Assembly: GCF_004217145.1 (NCBI RefSeq) | Contig: NZ_SHKR01000013.1 | Location: forward strand, 1,076,581-1,140,580 | From: Kribbella rubisoli | Lineage (GTDB): Bacteria; Actinomycetota; Actinomycetes; Propionibacteriales; Kribbellaceae | Direction: 5' to 3' | Length of the DNA: 64,000 bases | Shown: piece after piece, positions 18,752 to 27,013 of the stretch | Position numbering within the stretch: the first letter of the stretch is position 1 | Layout: each line of letters begins with the position of its first letter | The notes under the pieces: model-generated | Databases searched by the model: none | What the model saw: the letters and a program-made list of their open reading frames with translations, nothing else | What the model was told of the DNA's origin: nothing | Position numbers and translations under genes: made by a program

Positions 18752-19432
18752 ATGATCCCCGACGATGTCGTGTCACCGCTGCCCTCGCAGCGCGGGCTTG
18801 GCGATCTGGTGACTGACGTGCTGCGGGAGATGATCACCGGCGGCAAGTTCCAGCCCGGCCAGCATCTGAAGGAGACCGAGCTCGCCGACGCGCTCAAGGT
18901 CAGCCGCGGGCCGATCCGGCAGGCCCTGACCCGGCTCGAGGAAGAGGGGCACGTCGAGATCCGCCGGCACCGCGGGGCGTTCATCAGCACGTTGACGAAG
19001 ACCGACGTCGAGGAAGTGCACACGCTGCGCGGCGCCATCGAGAAGCTGGCCGCCAGCCGGGCGTGCACGCGGATGCAAGGCGTGGGATTCGCCGAGATGG
19101 ACGCGGTCCTGGAACAGATGAAGAGCGTCGACACCAAGATCGACCCCGAGGACGCCGTACGGCTGGACCTCCAGTTCCACGACATCATCTACGCGTACTG
19201 CGACCACGCCCGCGTACTGCGGGTCTGGGAATCGATCCGCGGACAGGTGACGGTCTTCCTGAGGGCCCGCAACGCAAGCTTCCCGGACTTCCTCGACGTC
19301 GGCTACAGCGAACACAAGGAACTGAGGGACGCCTTGGCCCTGGGCGACCCGCAAGCCGCCCAGGACGGAATCGACAAACACATCCTCGGCGCCTACGAAC
19401 GCCTGAAACGCCTCAACCTCCCGGACCGCTGA
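18752..19432 (+). CDS. GntR family regulator, FadR/FCD type
   Basis: 226 residues. The winged helix (about 10-75: GKFQPGQHLKETELADALKV, SRGPIRQALTRLEEEGHVEI) is followed by an all-helical FCD ligand domain (about 85-215) with metal-binding His residues in LDLQFHDIIY and YSEHKELRDAL. The start at 18752 is preceded by GAGGAGG 9 nt away; an upstream TTG at 18719 is less likely. It is divergent from the glycoside operon and most likely controls it in response to a sugar acid or related metabolite. Confidence 0.9.
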   Translation: MIPDDVVSPLPSQRGLGDLVTDVLREMITGGKFQPGQHLKETELADALKVSRGPIRQALTRLEEEGHVEIRRHRGAFISTLTKTDVEEVHTLRGAIEKLAASRACTRMQGVGFAEMDAVLEQMKSVDTKIDPEDAVRLDLQFHDIIYAYCDHARVLRVWESIRGQVTVFLRARNASFPDFLDVGYSEHKELRDALALGDPQAAQDGIDKHILGAYERLKRLNLPDR

Positions 19433-19450
19433 GCCGCCTCCGCCGGCCGA

Positions 19451-19501
19451 GACACGTTGTGACCGGGGATTCCGAAATGGAGTCGGGGAGGACACAATGT
19501 G
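19451..19501. promoter_or_regulatory. Two GACAC-n2-TGTG boxes upstream of the four-gene operon
   Basis: GACACGTTGTG (19451-19461) and GACACAATGTG (19491-19501) are the same 11-bp box, 40 bp apart, about four helical turns. They lie just before the start of the operon at 19523 and after the GntR stop, where its promoter should be. The binding protein is unknown. Confidence 0.45.
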
Positions 19502-19522
19502 TGATGGGTGAAGGGGGGCAGG

Positions 19523-20599
19523 GTGACTGCTGGGGTGGAGTCGGCTCGGGCTGTTCTGGATGTGGCTCGGGTGGTCGAGGAGTCGTTGGCGGGGAATGAC
19601 GGGCCGGACGAGTACGCCGTGGAGGCGCTTGTCCGGGTTGCGGGGGACGAGCTCGAGGCCAGTGGGCGGCAGGGTTTCGAAGCTGTCGAGGCCGAGGGGG
19701 ACACGGATGTTGCCGCGGTGCTGATTGCGGCGGTGGTGCAGGTATCGGCCGGGAACACCTTGATCGCGGCGGGACAAGCGGTCGGGGAGACTGACACGGG
19801 CGCGGACGCGGTTGGGGAGTACGGCGTTGCGGTGGCACGGCTCGCCGATGTCGTCGACGCGCTGGACGGGCTCGAAGCCGGTGCGGGCCGGAGGCAAGGG
19901 TTCGAGGCTGCGGACGCTTCGGAATCGGTCGAGGCCGCATTGGACCGAGTTCGCGATGCCGCTGAGCGAGTTGCGGACGGGATCGCCGCGACAGCTGCGG
20001 GGACGGTGACCGAGGCGTTCAAGCAGACTGTGAAGTTGGTGCCCGAGAAGATCCGGGACGTGGCCGACAAGATCGGTGACAAGGTCGATCTCGGCCAGTA
20101 CGCGGGTCGCCTGGTGAAGCTCGGTGTCCGGGCGGTGCAGCGGGCGCTGGACCTGTTCACGCGGATGTTCCCCGGCGGAGCGCTCGCCGGCATGCGTGAC
20201 GACGTGAAGGTCCTGTACGCACGGTTGTCCGGCGCCAAGCCGATCCCGGCGACGGTCGGATTCGTCATCGGGGTCGATGACGTCAAGGCGTATCTGAAGC
20301 TTTACGGCGGCGACCGGATCGAGCAGCTCGACAAGGCTGCGGCCGACGTGGAGCGGCTCGGAACGAAGTACGCGAATCTCGGCAAGCTGGCGACCAATCT
20401 CATCGAGGGGATCGCCGTGGCGGGCGCGGTGGTCGCCTTGCTGCAACTCGCCGTACCGCATCTGGCCCTGATCGTTGCCGGTGCGCTGGCGGCGGTTGTC
20501 GCCGGAGTGCTGCTGCTGGCCATGGACTACGTCGGGGATCGACCTGTGCTGCACACGATCCGGGGCGTCAAACTCGTCCTTGCTGACGCAGTCGGGTGA
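19523..20599 (+). CDS. Membrane-tailed helical protein of unknown function (operon gene 1)
   Basis: 358 residues from the GTG at 19523; GTG 19508 is possible. The first 250 residues are Ala/Val/Glu/Asp-rich and helical, including DKIGDKVDLGQYAGRLVKLG and two copies of a RQGFEA segment. Near the C-terminus (about 296-340) are two hydrophobic helices separated by VPH (VAGAVVALLQLA and LALIVAGALAAVVAGVLLLA), so it probably sits in the membrane with the helical part in the cytoplasm. The stop overlaps the next gene by one base (TGATG). I do not recognise it. It heads the four-gene protease/TPR operon. Confidence 0.7.
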   Translation: MTAGVESARAVLDVARVVEESLAGNDGPDEYAVEALVRVAGDELEASGRQGFEAVEAEGDTDVAAVLIAAVVQVSAGNTLIAAGQAVGETDTGADAVGEYGVAVARLADVVDALDGLEAGAGRRQGFEAADASESVEAALDRVRDAAERVADGIAATAAGTVTEAFKQTVKLVPEKIRDVADKIGDKVDLGQYAGRLVKLGVRAVQRALDLFTRMFPGGALAGMRDDVKVLYARLSGAKPIPATVGFVIGVDDVKAYLKLYGGDRIEQLDKAAADVERLGTKYANLGKLATNLIEGIAVAGAVVALLQLAVPHLALIVAGALAAVVAGVLLLAMDYVGDRPVLHTIRGVKLVLADAVG

Positions 20600-21759
20600 T
20601 GGGGATGGCGCGACCCGCTCTGGAAGATCGGGTGGCCGCTGTCTGCGAACAACTCGAGCTGGCCGAGCGGCAGCTGGACCTGCCGTTGATCCGCGATCTG
20701 CTCGAGCCCCAGGCGGCGACGAGGCTGAGCGGGAAGCTGGGTGACAGGCGCAAGAGTGTCAAGCGAGCCTTGAGTACGGCGACCGAGGACGCCGGCTGGG
20801 ACTTGTTCGCTACCGAGGAGAAGGCCGCACGTCAACTGATGGCCGAGCTGTTCGCCCTTGTCCAGGGCCGCCTGTTCAGCTCGGCGGGATTGGACAACGG
20901 CATCGCCGGGGCAGCACGCCGACTGCTGCAGGATGTGCAGGAGCTAAGCGGCTTGGACCGGGGCGTGCTTGTCACGTTCAGCCCCGACACCGAGAGCGTC
21001 GACCACACGATCGGCCTGGTCCGGCTGCGGTTTCCAGGCACCACCGTGTGGGACCTGCCGTTCGCAGTCCACGAGTTCGGTCACCATGCCGTCCACGAAC
21101 TCGCACACATCGACGCCGCCCACAGCGACGACCGCCCGCTGCGCTCACTCGTCACCGGCCCGTTCGGCACCAAGGCCGGCCTCGACGAATCCCACGTCCA
21201 TGAACTGATCGCCGACGTCTTCGCAACGGTCGCGCTCGGCGCGACGTACCCGATCGCTTGCATCCAGCGGCGGATCAACGCGAAACAACGAGCCACCGAC
21301 GGTACGACGCACCCGTCCTGGCAGCGCCGCGTCACGACGATGGTTGCCGCGCTCGACCACATGACCAAGCTCAGCGACGACAAGCGGTACGCCGCCACCG
21401 CCGCGCAGCTCGTACTGCCCGCGTGGCAAGCACTCACCGGCCAGGCTGCCCCGCCCGACGCGCCGGAGCTGAAAGCCCTTGCACACAAGGCGGTCGACGT
21501 ACTCGCGCGCCACGCCCCGAAACTCACGTACGACGACAAGGAAAGCGCGGTGCTGGTGAAGTACGAGCTGACGACCGCCGCCCAGCCCGGGCCGCCGCGG
21601 CCCGTCGAGGTACCGCCGAACGCCGGCCCGGCCGCGATCGTCGACGCCGCCTGGCGGTGGCGGCGGCAGAACCCGGACGCGACACCCGTCCAGCGATCGC
21701 GCGTCGACAAGCACGCCATCGCGCTGTGCACCGCCGTACCGACCGATCGGGGAAATTGA
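20599..21759 (+). CDS. HExxH zinc metalloprotease-like protein (operon gene 2)
   Basis: 386 residues, no signal peptide or membrane helix, so cytoplasmic. The key feature is FPGTTVWDLPFAVHEFGHH, with His158-Glu159-x2-His162, and a downstream HELIADVF (Glu202, Asp206) that suits a third zinc ligand as in gluzincin-like enzymes. The N-terminal 120 residues are helical. It has no family I can name. It overlaps both neighbours by one base (TGATG) and shares its core with the next protein, whose zinc site is broken. It is the likely active protease of the operon. Confidence 0.75.
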   Translation: MGMARPALEDRVAAVCEQLELAERQLDLPLIRDLLEPQAATRLSGKLGDRRKSVKRALSTATEDAGWDLFATEEKAARQLMAELFALVQGRLFSSAGLDNGIAGAARRLLQDVQELSGLDRGVLVTFSPDTESVDHTIGLVRLRFPGTTVWDLPFAVHEFGHHAVHELAHIDAAHSDDRPLRSLVTGPFGTKAGLDESHVHELIADVFATVALGATYPIACIQRRINAKQRATDGTTHPSWQRRVTTMVAALDHMTKLSDDKRYAATAAQLVLPAWQALTGQAAPPDAPELKALAHKAVDVLARHAPKLTYDDKESAVLVKYELTTAAQPGPPRPVEVPPNAGPAAIVDAAWRWRRQNPDATPVQRSRVDKHAIALCTAVPTDRGN

Positions 21760-23174
21760 TGACCCAACAGCCGTTGCTGCGGATCCGGCTTGAAGTACTC
21801 GTCAACGACATCAACAAGGTCGAGGGCGCGATCGACCGGGCCAAACAACGCGGCTGCGAGCTGGACGCAGTCATAGGTTCGATCACCGACGGAAACCGGT
21901 CGGTGGTCAAGCTGATCCAGCAGCTCGCCAGGCTGAACGACCAGACCGCGGGTGCGTTCCGCCGTAACGACGAGCTCGCCGAGCTGCTCGACGAGGACGA
22001 GGGGTCGACCGATCTCCGCGACCAGATCGAGGCGGCCGAGTCGGACTTCAAGGAGCTGGACCGCCAGGTCAACGCGATCAGGCGGGAGCTGCGGCGGATC
22101 CGGAAGACGACCAAGGAGGTGAACGCCCGCTTCACCGGCGAGAACAGCACTCTGCAGAAGCAGTGCAGCCAGTTGCGCGGAGATGTCGAGAGCCTTCTCA
22201 AGCGGGTCCGGGACGCGGGCGACGACAAGCCGCGGCAGCGCGGTTTCTGGACGGACTACGAGAAGCTGCTCGACGAGCGAGCCCGGCCGCTGTTCGGCGA
22301 GTACGTCGACTTCCTCGGCGGCCTCACGATGCGGGACACCGGTCTCGACGACCGGGTCTGCGAGATGACCGACGTACTGCTCGGCCGGTTCAACGCGATC
22401 ATCGGGGACTTCGTGCCGATCCCGTCCCGCAAGGCCGCGCTCAGCAGCGCGCTGGACAGTGTGATCAAGCTCGGCTTCCCCGAGTGGTCCATCTGGGGCG
22501 TCCCGCTGGTCGCGCACGAGGTCGGCCTGGCCTTGAAGGACTCGCACGAGGTGAAGAAGCTCCAGGAGCAGTTCGCCGGCGAAGCGACCAAGGAGCAGCT
22601 GGCCGAGCTTTACGCGGATGTCTTCGGCGCCTACACACTCGGGCCGGCTTACGGCTACGCGGCACTACTGCTGCGGCTGCACCCGCACCACGACGAGCCG
22701 ATCCGTGACACCGAGGCGAAGGACGTCGATCGGGCCCGACTCATCCTGCTGGCGCTGGAGAGTGCGGGCGATCCGGGCACCGGCTACCAGACGGAAGTCG
22801 AGCGGCTCAAGGAGACCTGGACCGAGGCCGTGGTGACGAAAGCCGCTCCCGGGCATGAAGCCCAGGCCGAGGCCGATGCCCTCGGACCGGTGGCCGAGGC
22901 CGACTGGATCGACAACTTCGTCGCTACCGCTCGCGGATACCTCAAGGACAGAAGGTCGTTGCGAGCGTTCGACGAGCGGCGCTGGACGGAGGCGAAGACA
23001 ACCTGGGAGGAGCTGAAGGACGGACGGGCGATGTTCGACGACGACATCGACCTGCTCGCCGTGCTGAACCACGCGTGGGCCGCGAGGTTGCAGGATGCCT
23101 CCGCGGTGGTCGAGCTCACCCAGCAGGTCGAGGCCATGTGGAACGGACCGAAGCAGCGGAGGCGGGCACAGTGA
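21759..23174 (+). CDS. Coiled-coil protein with degenerate metalloprotease core (operon gene 3)
   Basis: 471 residues. Residues 1-155 are a long charged coiled coil (DLRDQIEAAESDFKELDRQV and similar). The central segment FPEWSIWGVPLVAHEVGL lines up with the FP-x5-W-x-(L/V)P...HEFGH stretch of the preceding protein, but the second zinc His is Leu257. The later ELYADVFGAYTLGPAYGYA matches HELIADVFATVALGATYP upstream. So it is a paralogue that keeps the fold and first His-Glu but should not bind zinc normally. It probably acts as a regulatory or structural partner. Its stop overlaps the next GTG (GTGA). Confidence 0.75.
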   Translation: MTQQPLLRIRLEVLVNDINKVEGAIDRAKQRGCELDAVIGSITDGNRSVVKLIQQLARLNDQTAGAFRRNDELAELLDEDEGSTDLRDQIEAAESDFKELDRQVNAIRRELRRIRKTTKEVNARFTGENSTLQKQCSQLRGDVESLLKRVRDAGDDKPRQRGFWTDYEKLLDERARPLFGEYVDFLGGLTMRDTGLDDRVCEMTDVLLGRFNAIIGDFVPIPSRKAALSSALDSVIKLGFPEWSIWGVPLVAHEVGLALKDSHEVKKLQEQFAGEATKEQLAELYADVFGAYTLGPAYGYAALLLRLHPHHDEPIRDTEAKDVDRARLILLALESAGDPGTGYQTEVERLKETWTEAVVTKAAPGHEAQAEADALGPVAEADWIDNFVATARGYLKDRRSLRAFDERRWTEAKTTWEELKDGRAMFDDDIDLLAVLNHAWAARLQDASAVVELTQQVEAMWNGPKQRRRAQ

Positions 23175-26100
23175 CACCGGAGGTACCACCGCGCAAACCC
23201 CGGCTGCCGCGCATCGAGGTCACGGAGTCGGTAGCGACGATCGTCTCGGATCGTTCCCGGTCCGGGACCATGCAGGAGCGCTACATCAGGATCTGGGCCA
23301 AGGTCGAGCACGCGAGGACCGATTACCGCGCCGGCCGGTTGCCCGACCCGGTCACCACGGCACGGCGGTTGCTCGAGGAGGTCGAGTCGGCCTGGCCGAC
23401 CCGGCAGGCAGCGGACCAGAACCAGCAGGCGGTGCTCGGTACTGCGGCCTTCCTGCTGGCAGCCGCCTTGCGCGACCAGGGGGACGAGGCGCAGGCGCTC
23501 CCGTACTTCGAGCAGGCGGTCGCCGCGTTCGAACGAGCTCCCGAATCGACGGACATCCGAGGCGACCTGGCCGCGGACCAAGGATCGGCCTTGCTCGCAC
23601 TCGGGCGCGCCGAGGAGGCCGTCGACGTTCTCCGACGGGCGCTGAACGATCTCGGGGAGTCCCTGCCGGTGGTTCGACGCAACCTGGCAGCGGCGCTGGC
23701 CGCCTCTGGCCGGGAGGCCGAAGCGATCGACCTGCTGGCAGCCGGAGTCGTGCGGGGAACCTTCGATCCGGCGTCCCACCACCTGTTGGCGACCCTCCTC
23801 GACCAGGCCGATCGACCGGCCGATGTCCGGGAGAGGGCCTGGACCGATGCCGCGGAAGCCTTGCTCGCGGCGGAGCAGATCGACCAGGCGATCGATGCGG
23901 GCCGGCGCGCCGTCGATGCCCAGCCCAGCAGCCTTTCGCTGGCGGTGCTGGGCCGCAGTTACGCCGCCGCCGGGCGGTACGACGAAGCGGCGGCCACACT
24001 CCGCGAGTCCGACGACCGCAACCCGTCGGCGTGGACCCGGCTGTACCTGGCCGATGTTCTGGCCGCAGTCGGGGATGTGGACGGCACGGCGGACGCGGCG
24101 CTCGCTGCTGTCGCCTTGTCGACCGATGGTTCCGTGCTGACCAAAGCCGCCGTACATCTCCTCAATGCAGGCCGGTTCGACGAGCTCGACGGAGTGCTCG
24201 ATGCTCTGGCGCCGGCGGATCCTGGGCTGGCGGTGAATCTGCGTGGTCTGGCTGCGCTCCGGAGCGGGCGGCGGGACGAGGCGCTCGAGTTGCTGCGCGA
24301 AGGCGTCAGCCAACTCCCGGACGACACGGCGATGCTGTGGGACGTGGCGGTAGCGCTCTATGACCTCGGTGAGTACGAGCTCTCCATCGACGTACTGCGC
24401 AGAGTTCTCGAGCTGGACACGACCGACGTGCTCGCGCTCGCGCAGATCGGTGTGCTCGAGGGGGAGCTGGAGCGGTACGACGACGCCGAACGGGACCTTC
24501 GCGCTGCGCTCGAGGAGATCGACGATCCCGGCACCCACGCCTACCTGGGGCGGCTGTTAAGCCTGACCGGCCGACCGACAGAGGCCCTTGAGCATCTGCG
24601 GATCGCGGTCGACCAGGGATACACCGGCTCTTTGACGTTGACCGACTACGGACTCGCACTGAAGGACGCCGGGGACCCCAAGGAAGCCGAGAAGATCCTC
24701 CGGCAGTCGCTGGAGCTCGACCCCGAACAGCCGAACGCCCTTCTGACCCTGTCCGCGATCCTGCTGGACAAGGGTGATGCCGCCGCCAACACCGAGGGCG
24801 GTGAACTGGCGCGGCGCTTGCTGGAGTTCGACCCGGAGTCCGCGTCAGGCTGGGGCATCCTCGGCGAGGTCCGCCGTCGCGAGGGACAGTACGACGAAGC
24901 CGTGGAGTACTTCGAGCGTGCCGTCGAGATGTCGCCGGAATGGGCGTGGGCATTGGGCAGCTACGGCCAAGCTGTGCGCGAGCGGTACGACGTACGCGGA
25001 GCTGCCGACGACGCCTCGCTGGTGCTCGCGGCCGATCTGCTGGATCGGGCGCTGGCGATCGACGCCGACGAGACCTTTCTGCGTGCCGAGCTCGCCCTGG
25101 TGCGGATTCGGCAGGACGCATACGACGAGGCGGTCGGTCTCCTCGACCGCGCGCGGGAGCTGGATCCGCAACCCGCTCTGACCATTCCGCTGGCGACCGC
25201 ATTGCGCGGCCGCTATCTCAATTCCGGTGCCCCGGGCAACCATGACGACCTGCTCCGGGCCGAGCGCATCCTGATCGGGGAACTGGCCGCGGCGACGGCG
25301 ACCGATCAGCAGGACGACGTCTTCGTCGCGAGTTTGAACGGTGAACTGGCCGAGGTGCTTGTCCTGCTCGGCCGACCCGACCATGCCCATCAGAAGTTCA
25401 AGCTGGCCTCGAAATTCGACCCTGAGATCGCCTACTACCGGGTCCGGCGTGGCCAGCTGTACGCCGATGCGGGCGATCTGAAACGGGCGCTGCGGTGCTA
25501 CGAGCAGGCGATGGAGCTCGAGCCCGACTACCCGGATCTCCGTGTCCTGCAGGCGGACGCGCTGGTCAAGCTGCACGACTCGCTCGGCGCGCGGGCCGTC
25601 CTCGACGAGGCGCTGGCGGCGAAGCCCGACGACGAGTCCGCACGCTTCAAGCGATACCAGGTGCTCTGGGAGGCGGAGCGGATCGCCGAGTCGGTCCGGG
25701 ATCTCGAGCTGCTCGCGGAATCCCCTGACGTGCTGGCTGGGCGGGGCGAGGCTTTACGGCTTCGAGGCCAGTACGACGAGGCCCTCGCGCTACTGAACCG
25801 CGTCCTCTCGGACGATCCACAACACCCGAGCGCGCTGACGACGACTGGCACTGTTCGGCTCGCTCAAGGCGATCTCGACGGGGCCCGATCGGCGTTGGAG
25901 CAGGCGGTCGCTGCGAACCCGGGCGAATCGTACGCACAGGGCCGGCTGGCTGATCTGGACTTCACCTACGGCGATGCCGAGCGGGCCCTGTCGCGGCTCG
26001 CGGCGCAGCTGGAGGATCAGCCGGACCCCGCACTGCGGGGCGTCTACGTGGACGTGCTGACCAGGCTGGAGCGCTGGGAGGAGGCCGAGTCCCTGATCGA

Positions 26101-27007
26101 GAGCGCGCTGTGGGACGACGCGGACAATCCGCTGTTCGTGGCCAAGCTCGGTTGGGTGCTGCTCGACACCGATCGGACCGCGGAGGGTCTGCGCAACCTG
26201 CAACGAGCCGTCGACCTGCAAGGGGATCTACTCACGCCGCTGGTGGAGCTGGCCTACGGCGAGCTGCGCGCAGGCCATCCGGAAGAGGCCGATGCGGCCG
26301 CGGTTCGGGCCACCCTGGCCGCCGAGGACGAGCCGGGTGGCTGGCTCGCTCGTGCGCGGATCGCGATGGCCGTCGGGGATTACCGGACCTCGGTCGAGAC
26401 GGCCCGGCGGGCGGCAGGCTGTTGGTACCAGGTCTCCAACGTGTACGACCAGCTTGGCTGGGCCTTGCGGTACTGGCCCGAGAACGCGGCTGACGACAGG
26501 GTTGCGGCGTACGACTCGGGGCTCCGCCTGGATGCGCTCGACCCGTGGATGATGGCGGGCCGGGCGGATGCCCTGCGCCGGATCGGCGACTCGGACAGCT
26601 CACGGCAGAGCTACGAGCAAAGCTTGTCGTTGATCGGCCTGCGGACCGGGCCGGACGCCAACGTGTTCGGGTTGCAGGGTTGGTGCCTGTTCCAGTTGGG
26701 CCGGTACGACGAGGCCACCAACGCTTATCTGCGCCGTCTCTCCTGGCCGGCCCGGACTGCGTCGACCCTGTTCGAGCTGGCGCTGATGGCGGCCGTGACC
26801 GATCGCCGGTCCGAGGCGGAGTCGTTCCTCGAGCGGGCCGTCCAGGAGACGGCCCGCGAGCATCCGGCGGTCCGGAACGGAATCGTCGCAGTCGCCGCGA
26901 ACGAGGCGGAGTACGAGCGCGAGCGACTGGCCGGCGACGTCTGGCAGATTCTGCAGAACGCCTTCGCGCGCGCGTCCGAGTCCGCGAGGCGGGCCGCCGG
27001 AGGCTAG
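23171..27007 (+). CDS. Giant TPR-repeat protein (operon gene 4)
   Basis: 1278 residues, nearly all tetratricopeptide-like helical hairpins (many copies of patterns such as YDEAVEYFERAVEMSPEWAW and LKRALRCYEQAMELEPDYPD). The N-terminal 40 residues (PPRKPRLPRIEVTESVATIV) are not repeat. No enzyme motif, signal peptide or membrane helix is seen. The GTG start overlaps the previous stop. It may be the sensor or scaffold that controls the protease pair, by analogy with other TPR-protease partnerships; that is inference. A rare TTA codon occurs at residue 463. It converges with the monooxygenase gene, with 6 bp between. Confidence 0.85.
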   Translation: MTPEVPPRKPRLPRIEVTESVATIVSDRSRSGTMQERYIRIWAKVEHARTDYRAGRLPDPVTTARRLLEEVESAWPTRQAADQNQQAVLGTAAFLLAAALRDQGDEAQALPYFEQAVAAFERAPESTDIRGDLAADQGSALLALGRAEEAVDVLRRALNDLGESLPVVRRNLAAALAASGREAEAIDLLAAGVVRGTFDPASHHLLATLLDQADRPADVRERAWTDAAEALLAAEQIDQAIDAGRRAVDAQPSSLSLAVLGRSYAAAGRYDEAAATLRESDDRNPSAWTRLYLADVLAAVGDVDGTADAALAAVALSTDGSVLTKAAVHLLNAGRFDELDGVLDALAPADPGLAVNLRGLAALRSGRRDEALELLREGVSQLPDDTAMLWDVAVALYDLGEYELSIDVLRRVLELDTTDVLALAQIGVLEGELERYDDAERDLRAALEEIDDPGTHAYLGRLLSLTGRPTEALEHLRIAVDQGYTGSLTLTDYGLALKDAGDPKEAEKILRQSLELDPEQPNALLTLSAILLDKGDAAANTEGGELARRLLEFDPESASGWGILGEVRRREGQYDEAVEYFERAVEMSPEWAWALGSYGQAVRERYDVRGAADDASLVLAADLLDRALAIDADETFLRAELALVRIRQDAYDEAVGLLDRARELDPQPALTIPLATALRGRYLNSGAPGNHDDLLRAERILIGELAAATATDQQDDVFVASLNGELAEVLVLLGRPDHAHQKFKLASKFDPEIAYYRVRRGQLYADAGDLKRALRCYEQAMELEPDYPDLRVLQADALVKLHDSLGARAVLDEALAAKPDDESARFKRYQVLWEAERIAESVRDLELLAESPDVLAGRGEALRLRGQYDEALALLNRVLSDDPQHPSALTTTGTVRLAQGDLDGARSALEQAVAANPGESYAQGRLADLDFTYGDAERALSRLAAQLEDQPDPALRGVYVDVLTRLERWEEAESLIESALWDDADNPLFVAKLGWVLLDTDRTAEGLRNLQRAVDLQGDLLTPLVELAYGELRAGHPEEADAAAVRATLAAEDEPGGWLARARIAMAVGDYRTSVETARRAAGCWYQVSNVYDQLGWALRYWPENAADDRVAAYDSGLRLDALDPWMMAGRADALRRIGDSDSSRQSYEQSLSLIGLRTGPDANVFGLQGWCLFQLGRYDEATNAYLRRLSWPARTASTLFELALMAAVTDRRSEAESFLERAVQETAREHPAVRNGIVAVAANEAEYERERLAGDVWQILQNAFARASESARRAAGG

Positions 27008-27013
27008 CCGAGG

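Noticed and set aside
24360..26720. Repeated segments in the TPR gene as a DNA repeat or CRISPR array
   Set aside because: The repeats are in protein, degenerate in DNA and in frame with TPR hairpins; spacing is not CRISPR-like.
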